A stretch of DNA of 56,497 bases from Bacteroidaceae bacterium. Its GTDB lineage: Bacteria > Bacteroidota > Bacteroidia > Bacteroidales > Bacteroidaceae. The notes under the pieces were generated by a model, which was not told where the DNA came from, ran no database searches, and saw only the letters and a program-made list of their open reading frames with translations. Made by a program: the position numbers and the translations under genes. The stretch is from the NCBI GenBank assembly GCA_017522785.1, contig JAFWYF010000017.1, forward strand, positions 1 through 56,497, in the 5' to 3' direction. Below, piece by piece: positions 11,468 through 20,685 of the stretch (within the stretch, counting starts at the first letter, position 1; every line of letters starts with the position of its first letter).

Positions 11468-12571
11468 TTATACGTTGAACAAGAAATGCATTATATCTCC
11501 ATCCTGAACTATATACTCTTTACCCTCTACACCCATTTTGCCTGCTTCGCGTACTGCCGCTTCGGAGCCAAGTGCAATGTAATCTTCATATTTAATTACC
11601 TGTGCACGAATGAATCCTTTCTCAAAATCGGTGTGTATAACTCCGGCACATTGAGGTGCTTTCCAACCTTTGCGGAATGTCCAAGCCTTAACCTCCATCT
11701 CGCCGGCAGTGATGAATGTTTGCAGATTTAGTAGGCTGTATATGGCTTTTATAAGTCTGTCGCAACCCGATTCGCTAAGCCCCATATCTTCCAAGAACAT
11801 CTGCTTTTCTTCGTAACTTTCCAGTTCGGCAATATCGGCCTCGGTCTGTGCCGATATAATTATCAGTTCTGCATTTTCCTCTTTTATTGCCTCACGTACA
11901 GCTTCAACATATTTATTACCATTGGCTGCCGATGTGTCGTCTACATTACAAACATAAAGAACGGGTTTTGTTGTCAGCAGAAACAGGTTTTTTGCTATTT
12001 GTTGTTCGTCGTCGGTATCAAATGTTACTGTGCGTGCCGATTTTCCGGCCTCTAAAGCCTCTTTATATTGTGTCAGCACGTCGAACTCCAATTTTGCCAT
12101 TTTATCTCCACCTACACGTGCCTGCTTCTCTACACGTTTAATACGGTTCTCAACAGTTTCAAGGTCTTTCAACTGAAGTTCCATATCAATAATTTCTTTG
12201 TCGCGTACCGGGTCTACCGAGCCATCGACATGCACAATATTGTCGTTGTCGAAGCAACGCAGAACATGTATTATGGCATCGGTTTCACGAATATTTCCTA
12301 GGAATTGGTTTCCCAAACCCTCTCCTTTGCTTGCACCCTTTACAAGGCCTGCAATGTCTACTATATCACATGTAGCAGGAACTATTCGTCCGGGATGTAC
12401 CAATTCGGCTAATTTGTTCAAACGTTCATCGGGAACGGTTATTTGTCCCATCTGTGCGTCTATTGTGCAGAATGGAAAGTTTGCTGCCTGCGCTTTAGCG
12501 CTAGACAAACAGTTGAATAGAGTAGATTTACCAACGTTGGGCAGTCCAACGATACCTGCTTTCAATGCCAT
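11468..12571 (-). CDS. ychF: Obg-like ATPase YchF
   Basis: A ribosome- and redox-associated P-loop ATPase of the Obg/TRAFAC class, universally conserved. The 367-residue product opens with GLPNVGKSTLFN (residues 9-20, G1 loop), then NFPFCTID and DIAGLVKGASKGEGLGN (G3). A coiled-coil insertion spans roughly 130-200 and a C-terminal TGS domain runs from about 280. The family prefers ATP over GTP because its NxxE motif replaces NKxD. The gene has its own TATTTTTG promoter element upstream and is followed by lgt. Confidence 0.97.
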   Translation of the reverse strand: MALKAGIVGLPNVGKSTLFNCLSSAKAQAANFPFCTIDAQMGQITVPDERLNKLAELVHPGRIVPATCDIVDIAGLVKGASKGEGLGNQFLGNIRETDAIIHVLRCFDNDNIVHVDGSVDPVRDKEIIDMELQLKDLETVENRIKRVEKQARVGGDKMAKLEFDVLTQYKEALEAGKSARTVTFDTDDEQQIAKNLFLLTTKPVLYVCNVDDTSAANGNKYVEAVREAIKEENAELIIISAQTEADIAELESYEEKQMFLEDMGLSESGCDRLIKAIYSLLNLQTFITAGEMEVKAWTFRKGWKAPQCAGVIHTDFEKGFIRAQVIKYEDYIALGSEAAVREAGKMGVEGKEYIVQDGDIMHFLFNV

Positions 12572-12629
12572 ATTATAATATTCTTGTTCGGTTAATAAAT
12601 TTGCGATGGTTCATTTATGAAAACCACCG

Positions 12630-12637
12630 CAAAAATA
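12630..12637 (-). promoter_or_regulatory. Probable -7 element for ychF-lgt
   Basis: On the minus strand this reads TATTTTTG, a perfect TAnnTTTG. It lies about 60 nt before the ychF ATG. An imperfect inverted repeat (12601-12611 with 12623-12633) overlaps it and could be an operator. Confidence 0.5.
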
Positions 12638-12679
12638 CAGAATAATTTTGTAACAGAAAAATAGCTTTATAGCTCTTTG

Positions 12680-12868
12680 TTATTTCTGTTTAATAACCAT
12701 CTCTATAAAATCTCTGTTTTCCATGCTACGGTACTCGTCAAGTAGACTGTAAATTTGCCATATAACGGTTATAAATATAATTATACAGCATGTGAGTGAT
12801 AATACGCCTTCGGTGTCGCTAAGTGGGTTGTAAACGACCTTTTGTATAATCTCTTTCTGGAGTCCCAT
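12680..12868 (-). CDS. Doubtful small membrane protein
   Basis: A 62-codon frame from ATG at 12868 would encode MGLQKEIIQKVVYNPLSDTE, then one transmembrane stretch (LSLTCCIIIFITVIWQIY) and a charged tail. The same frame extends upstream to 12958, but those codons lie in and just after the polA terminator hairpin, so the shorter start is more credible. I do not recognise a family. Size and a single membrane helix would suit a small regulatory or toxin-like membrane peptide, but that is speculation. No strong promoter or ribosome-binding site is visible. Otherwise 12572-13099 holds only the ychF promoter and the polA terminator. Confidence 0.4.
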   Translation of the reverse strand: MGLQKEIIQKVVYNPLSDTEGVLSLTCCIIIFITVIWQIYSLLDEYRSMENRDFIEMVIKQK

Positions 12869-12942
12869 TGTGTAATAATAATTACCAAACAAACTATTGC
12901 AAAAGGTTGCATTTTCTTCTGTTTTTATATATAGATATTCTA

Positions 12943-12981
12943 AATAAAATGCGAGCAACTATAAAAAAGTAGCTCGCATTT
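12943..12981 (-). terminator. polA terminator
   Basis: On the minus strand a stem with 13 of 14 paired bases (arms 12947-12960 and 12968-12981, 7-nt loop) is followed by TTTTATTTA. It lies about 120 bp downstream of the polA stop. Confidence 0.75.
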
Positions 12982-13099
12982 AAAGAATAAAACTTTTAGG
13001 TTCGTATCCGAAATACTGAAGGGTAATTTAAAACAGCTCTATGCATAATATTTTATATATCAAAATAAACTTAACACTAGAATTCTTGTTTTGAAACTA

Positions 13100-15931
13100 T
13101 CAGTGTGCCTCTAACCAGTTGTTGCCCCAACCATAGTCGGCTATCAGTGGTACACTCATTTCCAGTGCATGTTGCATCTCTTCTACAACAAGGTTTTGCA
13201 TAATCTCTTTCTCTTCGGGTATAACACTAAAGTTTAATTCATCATGCACTTGCAGTATCATTGTAGAACGTAATTTTTCAGCCTTCATGCGACGGTAGAT
13301 ATTTATCATGGCAACCTTAATTATATCGGCTGCACTACCTTGTATGGGTGCATTTACTGCATTTCGTTCAGCGTAACCGCGTACTACTGCATTGTGTGAA
13401 TTTATATCGGGTAAGAACCTTTTTCTATTAAATATGGTTTCAACATAACCATTTTTTCTTGCATTTTCTTTGCACCGTTCAATATATTCACTAACACCAT
13501 TATATGTTGCGAAATAGTTATCTATTAGCTGTTTTGCTTCGCGACGGTCCACGTTCATTCTTTCGGCTAGTCCAAAAACAGATATTCCATATATAATTCC
13601 AAAATTGGCCGTCTTTGCTTTACTACGTTCATCTCGTGTAACCTCCTCTATCGGTTTCTTGTATATTTTAGCCGCTGTGGCTGCATGAATGTCGTATCCG
13701 CTACGGAAATCTTCTATCATGTTTTTATCTCCGCTTAGGTGTGCCATTATTCGCAATTCAATTTGTGAATAGTCGGCCGAAAGGAACAGGCAACCTTCAT
13801 CGGGTACAAAAGCTTTACGCACCTCTTTACCATCTTCATCTCGTATTGGAATGTTTTGCAGGTTGGGGTTACTTGAACTTAATCGTCCGGTTGCTGTTAC
13901 GGTTTGGTTGTACGATGTATGAATCTTTCCTGTTTGTGGGTTTACAAGGGTTGGCAGTGCGTCGACGTATGTGCTTAAAAGTTTTTTCAGTCCTCGATAG
14001 GCTAGAATTTCTTTAACTATCGGATGACGATTTTGTAGCTGTGTGAGCACCTCTTCCGATGTTACAAACTGTCCTGTTTTTGTCTTTTTAGGCTTTTCAA
14101 CAATCTTTAGTTTTCCAAAGAGTATGTCGCCCACCTGTTTTGGCGATGAGATATTGAACGACTCACCTGCAATTCTGTAAATATTTTCCTCTATGTGATG
14201 CATTCTTGTTGCAAGTTGAACAGAACTGTCGGCAAGCGCTGTGGTGTCTATGCGTGCTCCGTTACGTTCCATGTATGCCAGTACGGGAACAAGTGGCATC
14301 TCTATTTCGTAGAAGAGTTTTTCTACTCCCTCTTTTTTCAGTTCTTTCTCCAGTATATTTTTCAGTCGCAGAGTAACATCTGCATCTTCACAGGCATAGT
14401 CGCGTATTGCTATTGGTTGCAGGTCGCGCATGTTTTTTTGATTTTTCCCTTTTGGGCCAATCAACGATTCAATCTTTATTGTTTCGTAGTTCAAATAAAT
14501 TTCGGCAAGGTAGTCCATTCCATGATACAGCTCCGGTTGAAGAATGTAATGAGCTATCATGGTGTCGAACATTTTTCCTTTCAGTTCAATTCCGTAATTT
14601 GCGAAAATAGTAAGGTCGTATTTTATGTTTTGTCCAACTTTTACAATTTCGTCGTTTTCCAGAATTTCTCTAAATGGTTGCAGACGTTTTACTGTTTCTT
14701 CCTTGTCAGCTGGAAAAGGAATGTAAAATGCCTCTCCTTCTTTAACAGATATACTCATTCCTACAATTTCGGCAGTCAGAGCATTGGTCCCTGTTGTTTC
14801 TGTGTCAATACACACAGTTTGCTCATTTTTTATAGCAGAGACCAAATTTGTTATATCATCTTCTGTTTCAATGAGTTTGTAGGTGTGAGACAGGTCGTTT
14901 AACGTCAAATGGCTCGAATTTTTTTCATCGACTGTATCTTCGGTCGAGAATAAATCAAAGAGAGTGCCTCTAAAATCGTTCTCTTTTTCTCTGTTTTCGG
15001 AATGTTCGGTAGTCTTCTCATTTTTCTCTTCGGTGCTTTCATCGAAAAGGGTGGGGGATAGAGTTGTCTTTTTTACTCTCTCTTTTAGTGAGCGCAGTTC
15101 GTAGTAATCGAACAGTCTGTTGAGTTCACTCTCGTTACCCGGCTCTCTTTTCAGAGCCTCCATATTCAACTCAATTGGAACATCGGTTTTTATTGTTGCA
15201 AGGAACTTGCTAAAAATGATTTTTTCTCTGTTTTCTTCGACTTTTGTTCTTAATGTACCTTTAATCTCATCGGTGTGTTCTAATAGGTTCTCAATACTTC
15301 CGAATTGTGCTATCAGTTTTTGTGCCGTTTTTTCGCCGACACCGGGGCATCCGGGAATATTATCACTAGAGTCTCCCATTAATCCCAACAGGTCGATAAC
15401 CTGCTCTGTTCGCTCAATACCAAACTTTTCTTGAACACGTTCTATACCCATGATTTCGAAATCCTTGTCCCCATACTTAGGACGGTATATAAATGTGGTC
15501 TCCGAAACCAATTGTCCATAATCTTTGTCAGGGGTCATCATATATGTTAAAATTCCCCTTTTCTCCGCTTGTTTTGCCAATGTGCCAACAACATCATCGG
15601 CTTCGTAGCCTGCAACTTCTAATATGGGTATGTTATAGGCTCTTATAAACTCTTTTATAATGGGCACCGATTCACGAATAACTTCGGGTGTCTCCTCACG
15701 CTGTGCCTTGTATTCTTCGAAGGCCTCGTGACGAAATGTTTTTCCTTTAGGGTCGAAAGCAATACCTATGTGTGTCGGTTTTTCTTTCTTTATAACATCC
15801 TCCAAAGTGTTTATAAAGCCGAATATGGCTGATGTATTAAATCCTTTGGAATTTATTCTTGGGTTTCTTATAAAGGCATAGTATGCACGATAAATAAGTG
15901 CGTAGGCATCTAATAAAAAGAGTTTTTCCAT
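13100..15931 (-). CDS. polA: DNA polymerase I
   Basis: Fills gaps and removes RNA primers during replication and repair. The 943-residue protein has all three domains. The 5'-3' exonuclease occupies about residues 1-290 (LLDAYALIYRAYYAF, MGDSSDNIPGCPGVGEKTA). A charged linker of about 70 residues follows. The 3'-5' proofreading domain keeps its metal ligands (CIDTETTGTNAL, QNIKYDLTIF, YACEDADVTLR), so proofreading is probably active, unlike in Taq or Bacillus PolA. The polymerase domain has motif A FLSADYSQIELRIMAHLSGD, motif B RSKAKTANFGIIYG and motif C QVHDELNF near residue 895. A single-gene unit with its own terminator. Confidence 0.97.
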   Translation of the reverse strand: MEKLFLLDAYALIYRAYYAFIRNPRINSKGFNTSAIFGFINTLEDVIKKEKPTHIGIAFDPKGKTFRHEAFEEYKAQREETPEVIRESVPIIKEFIRAYNIPILEVAGYEADDVVGTLAKQAEKRGILTYMMTPDKDYGQLVSETTFIYRPKYGDKDFEIMGIERVQEKFGIERTEQVIDLLGLMGDSSDNIPGCPGVGEKTAQKLIAQFGSIENLLEHTDEIKGTLRTKVEENREKIIFSKFLATIKTDVPIELNMEALKREPGNESELNRLFDYYELRSLKERVKKTTLSPTLFDESTEEKNEKTTEHSENREKENDFRGTLFDLFSTEDTVDEKNSSHLTLNDLSHTYKLIETEDDITNLVSAIKNEQTVCIDTETTGTNALTAEIVGMSISVKEGEAFYIPFPADKEETVKRLQPFREILENDEIVKVGQNIKYDLTIFANYGIELKGKMFDTMIAHYILQPELYHGMDYLAEIYLNYETIKIESLIGPKGKNQKNMRDLQPIAIRDYACEDADVTLRLKNILEKELKKEGVEKLFYEIEMPLVPVLAYMERNGARIDTTALADSSVQLATRMHHIEENIYRIAGESFNISSPKQVGDILFGKLKIVEKPKKTKTGQFVTSEEVLTQLQNRHPIVKEILAYRGLKKLLSTYVDALPTLVNPQTGKIHTSYNQTVTATGRLSSSNPNLQNIPIRDEDGKEVRKAFVPDEGCLFLSADYSQIELRIMAHLSGDKNMIEDFRSGYDIHAATAAKIYKKPIEEVTRDERSKAKTANFGIIYGISVFGLAERMNVDRREAKQLIDNYFATYNGVSEYIERCKENARKNGYVETIFNRKRFLPDINSHNAVVRGYAERNAVNAPIQGSAADIIKVAMINIYRRMKAEKLRSTMILQVHDELNFSVIPEEKEIMQNLVVEEMQHALEMSVPLIADYGWGNNWLEAH

Positions 15932-15946
15932 ATCATATATTATAAA

Positions 15947-15954
15947 CGAATGTA
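15947..15954 (-). promoter_or_regulatory. Possible -7 element for polA
   Basis: Reads TACATTCG on the minus strand, one base off TAnnTTTG, 15 bp before the polA ATG. That would leave a very short leader, so the call is weak. Confidence 0.3.
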
Positions 15955-15994
15955 AAAATAGTGATTTTTTGACAGTCAGCCTATTTTTTTTTAT

Positions 15995-16002
15995 TACTTT
16001 CG
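15995..16002 (+). promoter_or_regulatory. Probable -7 element for the polyprenyl synthase gene
   Basis: TACTTTCG lies 29 bp before the start codon. A TTTG at 15968-15971 sits upstream, with a spacing of 23 bp, slightly longer than the usual 19-20. Confidence 0.5.
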
Positions 16003-16031
16003 CACAATAAACTGAGCAAAAACATTAAGCG

Positions 16032-17006
16032 ATGGACGTTAAGAGTAAAATTCAATTACCTATAAAGGCAGAACTGGAGGCTTTCAAAAAGTTCTATTCT
16101 GCTCAATTCAACAGCGATGTTGTGCTGTTGAATAAGGCTCTTGCTCATGTTGCCGATTCATCGGGTAAAATGATGCGTCCAATGCTGGTTTTGCTTGCTG
16201 CGAAAAGTCTTGGCGAGGTTAATGAGAAAACATTCTTGGCTGCTTCGGCATTGGAGTTGCTACATACGGCCAGCCTCTTGCATGATGATGTTGTGGATGA
16301 AAGCGACATGCGTCGAGGAAAGCCTTCGTTGAATGCTCTTTATTCGAACAGAATAGCAATACTCACAGGCGATTACCTTTTTTCATCCTCCCTGTTCAAT
16401 GCTGCAAAAACAAAAAACAACGAAATAATCGAAATTCTTTCATCTCTAGGTCGCACACTTTCCGAGGGAGAGATGTTGCAGTTGGAACTGCAAAAGAGTG
16501 GCGGTTACAGTGAGGAACGCTATTTTAATGTAATAAGATGCAAGACTGCTGTTCTTTTTGCGACATGTGCATGTTTTGGCTCTTTGTCGGTTAATGCCGA
16601 CAAAAATATGGTCGATAATTTCACCCGTTTTGGTGAATTACTGGGAATTTGCTTCCAGCTTAAAGATGATATTTTTGACTACTACAAAACTGATATTGGT
16701 AAGCCTACAGGTAGTGATATTCGTGAAGGGAAAATTACATTGCCTGCACTATATGTGTTAAACAATGTCTCTTCTCCTGCTGTCGAGCAGATAAAAAACA
16801 AACTGGAAAATAGCAATCCACTTGCCGATGATGAGATTGATTTACTCATCGAGTTGTCGAAGAGTAGTGGTGGTGTTGAGTATGCCCAGAAAAAAATTGA
16901 TGAATATTATTCAGAGGCACTATCTTTAATACCTTTCGACATACCCAATGATTGTCGTCAGGCATTGATTGCATATTTGGATTATGTAGTGGCACGTGAT
17001 AAATAA
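16032..17006 (+). CDS. Long-chain trans-polyprenyl diphosphate synthase
   Basis: Condenses isopentenyl diphosphate units into a long all-trans prenyl chain, most likely the side chain of menaquinone, which the nearby succinate dehydrogenase/fumarate reductase uses. The 324-residue protein carries both aspartate-rich motifs: LLHDDVVDE (D85, D86, D89) and QLKDDIFDY (D212, D213, D216). Other prenyl synthase motifs are GKMMRPMLVLL and LTGDYLFSS. Chain length cannot be fixed from sequence by eye, so IspB-like is an inference. It is a single-gene unit between polA and a bidirectional terminator. Confidence 0.92.
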   Translation: MDVKSKIQLPIKAELEAFKKFYSAQFNSDVVLLNKALAHVADSSGKMMRPMLVLLAAKSLGEVNEKTFLAASALELLHTASLLHDDVVDESDMRRGKPSLNALYSNRIAILTGDYLFSSSLFNAAKTKNNEIIEILSSLGRTLSEGEMLQLELQKSGGYSEERYFNVIRCKTAVLFATCACFGSLSVNADKNMVDNFTRFGELLGICFQLKDDIFDYYKTDIGKPTGSDIREGKITLPALYVLNNVSSPAVEQIKNKLENSNPLADDEIDLLIELSKSSGGVEYAQKKIDEYYSEALSLIPFDIPNDCRQALIAYLDYVVARDK

Positions 17007-17035
17007 AAAAACCGAGATTTAATCTCGGTTTTTTT
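17005..17035. terminator. Bidirectional terminator between the polyprenyl synthase gene and deoC
   Basis: Fifteen-base complementary arms (17005-17019 and 17021-17035) with A and T runs on the outside form a strong hairpin that serves both converging transcripts. Confidence 0.85.
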
Positions 17036-17045
17036 ATTCTTTTTT

Positions 17046-17978
17046 TTAGAAGAATTTTGTCTCTTCTCCAATAATTTCGCTTAACAAGAGGTTGGCTAAT
17101 CTGCTTGTTCCTAAACGGAATAATTTATTATTAAGCCACTCTTCGCCTAACACCTCTTTTACTATAGTATAATACACCAATGCATCGTGTACGGTATTAA
17201 TTCCACCGGCTGGTTTAAAGCCAATCTTGTTACCTGTATTTGCGTAGTACTCTTTAATGGTGTTACACATTACATATGCAGCCTCGGGTGTTGCTGCAGG
17301 CGACTCTTTTCCTGTCGATGTCTTTATGAAATCGGCACCTGAATATATCGATAGAATCGATGCCTTTTTAATGTTTTCTGCAGTTTTCAATGCGCCGGTT
17401 TCAAGAATAACCTTTAAATGTTTTTCTCCACACACGCTTTTCAACTCCTCTATTTCGTCGCATACACCTTCGTAATCGCCACTCAAGAATTTTCCAACAC
17501 TCAAAACAATGTCAATCTCGCTTGCTCCATCGTGTATTGCCATTGCTGTTTCAGCGACCTTAATCTCTTGGAAAGTCTGAGACGATGGAAATCCCCCAGA
17601 AACACATGCTATTCCAACACTTTCTACCTCTAACGATTCACTGACAATCTTAGCAAAGTTCGGGTATACACATATAGCAGCTACATTCTGAATGTCGGGA
17701 TATTTATCCTCAAATAAGTTTACCTTTTCTGTGAACTTAAGAACGCTCTCTTCGCTGTCTGTACACTTGAGTGTAGTAAGGTCTATGCAGTTAAAGAGAA
17801 GTTTCTTAACTTCGAGGGTATTGTTTTTCTCCACCTTTTCATCGATAATTTGTTTTACCATTTTGGCAACGTCATTATCATCCGGTGCTACAGTGTACTT
17901 GCTCAGTACAAACTCATATTTACTCTGTTCTTCTGTGTGGTGGTGTTCTCTGCCTCCACAATTACAATGCTCGCTCAT
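17046..17978 (-). CDS. deoC: Deoxyribose-phosphate aldolase
   Basis: Cleaves 2-deoxyribose 5-phosphate to glyceraldehyde 3-phosphate and acetaldehyde in deoxynucleoside catabolism. In the 310-residue product the Schiff-base lysine lies in GADFIKTSTG (Lys219). EIDIVLSVGKFLSGDYE, LKVILETGAL and IGFKPAGGI complete the barrel active site. It is about 50 residues longer than E. coli DeoC. The extra part is an N-terminal extension beginning MSEHCNCGGREHHHTEEQ, rich in Cys and His. It is the last gene of the mnmG-apt-uvrC-dtd-mazG-deoC run, 4 bp after the MazG-like gene. Confidence 0.95.
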   Translation of the reverse strand: MSEHCNCGGREHHHTEEQSKYEFVLSKYTVAPDDNDVAKMVKQIIDEKVEKNNTLEVKKLLFNCIDLTTLKCTDSEESVLKFTEKVNLFEDKYPDIQNVAAICVYPNFAKIVSESLEVESVGIACVSGGFPSSQTFQEIKVAETAMAIHDGASEIDIVLSVGKFLSGDYEGVCDEIEELKSVCGEKHLKVILETGALKTAENIKKASILSIYSGADFIKTSTGKESPAATPEAAYVMCNTIKEYYANTGNKIGFKPAGGINTVHDALVYYTIVKEVLGEEWLNNKLFRLGTSRLANLLLSEIIGEETKFF

Positions 17979-17982
17979 AATG

Positions 17983-18312
17983 CTAATTGATATTTAATTT
18001 TGGATTGTTTCTATGTCTTGTTTTGTCTCTATTGCTCTTTTTATCGAGGTTCTTTTCAAATGCCTCGGTTAGATCAATTCCTGTTTGGTTTGCAATACAG
18101 ATAAGCACCCATAATACATCGGCAATTTCGTCTCCTAGTTCGCTCTTTTCACCATCCTTAAACGATTGCTCACCATATTTTCGTGCCATTATACGTGCAA
18201 CCTCTCCAACCTCTTCTGTAAGTATGGCCATATTTGTCATTTCATCGAAATAACGTACTCCATACTCTTTTATCCATTTGTCTACTCTATCCTGTGCCTC
18301 TTTAAGTGTCAT
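17983..18312 (-). CDS. MazG-like nucleotide pyrophosphohydrolase
   Basis: The 109-residue all-helical protein matches the short MazG/dUTPase superfamily. The metal-binding acidic motifs are E33-E34-x2-E37 in LTEEVGEVAR and E58/D61-E62/D65 in SELGDEIADVLWVL. Such enzymes hydrolyse nucleoside triphosphates to monophosphates, perhaps cleaning the nucleotide pool. The exact substrate is not visible. It starts one base after the dtd stop and ends 4 bp before deoC, so the three are tightly coupled. The position beside deoC and apt fits nucleotide housekeeping. Confidence 0.88.
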   Translation of the reverse strand: MTLKEAQDRVDKWIKEYGVRYFDEMTNMAILTEEVGEVARIMARKYGEQSFKDGEKSELGDEIADVLWVLICIANQTGIDLTEAFEKNLDKKSNRDKTRHRNNPKLNIN

Positions 18313-18313
18313 C

Positions 18314-18766
18314 CTATTCTCGGTTTTTAGAATCTATGAATATTGTTACAGGGCCATCGTTTATAAGTTCCACTTTCATGTCTGCACCAAAAACACCTGT
18401 TTTCACCGTTTTGTTTGTTGCACTCTCCAGCTCTTTACAAAAGCGCTCGTATAGTGGTACCGAAATTTCGGGCTTTGCAGCTTTTATGTACGATGGTCTG
18501 TTGCCTTTCTTTGTCGATGCCATTAATGTAAATTGGCTCACAACGAGCAGTTCCCCATCTATTTCCATAATCGATTTATTCATCACCCCATTTTCATCGT
18601 CAAAAAGTCGTATGTTTACAACCTTCCTTACCAACCATTCGATATCTTCCTTTCCATCTTCCTCGCAAATACCCACAAAAATTAGTAATCCATTGTCTAT
18701 CAATGATTTGATGCTGTTATCAATGGAGACAGATGCCCTCTTTGCCCGCTGTATCAATATTCTCAT
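18314..18766 (-). CDS. dtd: D-aminoacyl-tRNA deacylase
   Basis: Removes D-amino acids (and glycine mischarged on tRNA-Ala) from tRNA. The 150-residue length is standard for DTD. The two signature motifs are present: SQFTLMA (77-83) and NDGPVTIFID (136-145), which contains the Gly-cisPro element that excludes L-amino acids. It is preceded by an 80-bp gap carrying a promoter-like TACCTTTG, so dtd-mazG-deoC may be transcribed independently of uvrC. Confidence 0.96.
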   Translation of the reverse strand: MRILIQRAKRASVSIDNSIKSLIDNGLLIFVGICEEDGKEDIEWLVRKVVNIRLFDDENGVMNKSIMEIDGELLVVSQFTLMASTKKGNRPSYIKAAKPEISVPLYERFCKELESATNKTVKTGVFGADMKVELINDGPVTIFIDSKNRE

Positions 18767-18803
18767 ATTTGTTGGTGTTTTTTCCTATTTTTTTATACTA
18801 GTG

Positions 18804-18811
18804 CAAAGGTA
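18804..18811 (-). promoter_or_regulatory. Probable -7 element for dtd-mazG-deoC
   Basis: Reads TACCTTTG on the minus strand, a perfect TAnnTTTG, about 38 nt before the dtd ATG. Confidence 0.55.
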
Positions 18812-18846
18812 TGTAAATAGTTTAATTATTATTCTCTATTTATTCT

Positions 18847-20685
18847 TTAATTTGATGTTTCATTTTTCTGTAATCCTTTAATAAGTAGTTCGGCCTTTGA
18901 ATTACCTATTATTGCGGATAGTTCCTCTTTGGTTGCGCCTTTTATTCTTTTTACACTTTTGAACTCCTTCAATAGTGCTAATTTGCTCTTTTCACCAATA
19001 CCTTTAATTGTATCTAATTCCGATTGAGTCTGTCTTTTACTGCGTTTGTCGCGGTGAAAAGTTATTGCAAAACGGTGCACCTCGTTTTGTATTTGTGTCA
19101 TTAGTCGAAATAGTGCTGTTTGTTGTTTAAGGCCTACACTTTCACCATTTTTGCCGATAATCAATTCCGATGTTCTGTGCTTGCCATCTTTTACCAAACC
19201 GGCAATTGGAATTTGAAGATTCAATTCGTCTTCTACGACCCCTCGTATTGCTTCCATTTGCCCTTTGCCACCATCGGCTAAAATAAGGTTGGGTAGGGCT
19301 GTGTTCTCCTCAATAGCACGCGAATATCTGCGTCGTACAACCTCGCGCATAGAGGCGTAGTCATCGGCTCCTATAACACTCTTTATGTTGTATTTTCTAT
19401 AATCTTTTTTCGACGGTTTGAGTTTATTGAATACTACACATGCTGCAACAGCATCGCTCCCTTGTATATTTGAGTTGTCGAAACATTCAATTCTAATTGG
19501 AAGTTTCTCGAGCTTAAGTTCCTGCTGTATTTCTTTCATCAAACGTGTGGCCTTTTGCTCGGGGTTTAATTTGTCCTCTTGTTTCAAGCGGTCGGCCTTA
19601 TACTGTTTGACATTAAGTTTGGAAAGTGATAAAAGCCTCATTTTATCGCCTTTTTGCGGTATATTTATTGCGATGCCTTTCAACTCTATATTTACAGGGA
19701 ATGGAACTATTATCTCTTTTGCGGTACTGTTGAAGCGTTCTCTCATCTCAATAATTCCCATTGCAAGTAGTTCCTCATCGCTTTCATCGAGTTTTTTTCT
19801 GTATTCGAGTGTGAATGCCTGGTTTATACAGCCATTTGTAATATGTAGAAAGTTTATAAATGCACTCTTTTCATCACTTTCAATATTGAATACATCTAAA
19901 TTGTGCAAGGTTGAATTTACCACTTCGCTTCGTGAACGGAAATTTTCAATTAGTTCAAATCTGTTTTTAATTTTCTGCGCCTCTTCAAATCTCATCTTTT
20001 CGGCTTCGGAGCGCATCTCGGCGATTAGTTTTTCCTGAACAATTCTTATGTCGCCTTTCAGAATAGATACAATTTCTTCGATAAATTTTAGGTACTCGTT
20101 GCGTCCTATTTTGCCAATGCATGGGGCACAGCAATTCTTAATTTGATACTCTAAACAGGAATCATATTTTCCATCTCTCACACCTTCGGGGGTAATCTTA
20201 AGGTTGCAGGTGCGTAAAGGATATAGCTCTTTTACAAGTTGCAACAAAGTGTTTAGTGCACCTAGGTTGCTATATGGTCCAAAATATTTTCCCGCTCCTT
20301 TAATTATTTTTCTTGTCTTAAATATCTTTGGAAAATAGTCGTTGCTAATGCAAATAGAAGGATAGGTTTTGTCGTCTTTTAGTAGAACGTTGTAGCGTGG
20401 CTTGTGCTTTTTAATGAGATTGTTTTCGAGCAATAGAGCGTCGGTTTCGCTGTTTACCACAATGTAGCGAATATCTGCAATCTTTGTTACCAGAAGTTTC
20501 GTTTTTAGCGACTGCTGTTCTTTATTGAAGTATGATGATACGCGCCGTTTTAGATTTTTTGCTTTTCCTACATAAATTATAGTGCCGTCTTCGTTCAAGT
20601 ATTGATAGCAACCGGGCGATTCTGGTAGGTTGCTAACAATACCTTTAATATATTCATCTTTTTGTTTGCGTGTATCCTTGTTCAT
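18847..20685 (-). CDS. uvrC: Excinuclease ABC subunit C
   Basis: The nuclease that makes both incisions in nucleotide excision repair with UvrA and UvrB. In the 612-residue protein the N-terminal GIY-YIG domain is at about 20-100 (GCYQYLNEDGTIIYVGKAKN) and a cysteine cluster appears in CLEYQIKNCCAPCIGKI. The UVR motif follows at about 205-240 (AEMRSEAEKMRFEEAQKIKN). The RNase H-like endonuclease begins at RIECFDNSNIQGSDAV, and helix-hairpin-helix motifs close the protein (LDTIKGIGEKSKLALLKEF). The ATG overlaps the apt stop by one base (TAATG), so apt and uvrC are co-translated. Confidence 0.97.
   Translation of the reverse strand: MNKDTRKQKDEYIKGIVSNLPESPGCYQYLNEDGTIIYVGKAKNLKRRVSSYFNKEQQSLKTKLLVTKIADIRYIVVNSETDALLLENNLIKKHKPRYNVLLKDDKTYPSICISNDYFPKIFKTRKIIKGAGKYFGPYSNLGALNTLLQLVKELYPLRTCNLKITPEGVRDGKYDSCLEYQIKNCCAPCIGKIGRNEYLKFIEEIVSILKGDIRIVQEKLIAEMRSEAEKMRFEEAQKIKNRFELIENFRSRSEVVNSTLHNLDVFNIESDEKSAFINFLHITNGCINQAFTLEYRKKLDESDEELLAMGIIEMRERFNSTAKEIIVPFPVNIELKGIAINIPQKGDKMRLLSLSKLNVKQYKADRLKQEDKLNPEQKATRLMKEIQQELKLEKLPIRIECFDNSNIQGSDAVAACVVFNKLKPSKKDYRKYNIKSVIGADDYASMREVVRRRYSRAIEENTALPNLILADGGKGQMEAIRGVVEDELNLQIPIAGLVKDGKHRTSELIIGKNGESVGLKQQTALFRLMTQIQNEVHRFAITFHRDKRSKRQTQSELDTIKGIGEKSKLALLKEFKSVKRIKGATKEELSAIIGNSKAELLIKGLQKNETSN

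Noticed and set aside
14195-14902. Long plus-strand open frame (235 codons) inside polA
   Set aside because: It is antisense to the conserved proofreading/polymerase part of polA, has Cys/Phe-rich low-quality composition and matches no family.
19418-20038. Plus-strand open frame (206 codons) inside uvrC
   Set aside because: It is antisense to the UVR and nuclease region of uvrC and is serine-rich, as expected of a mirror frame.
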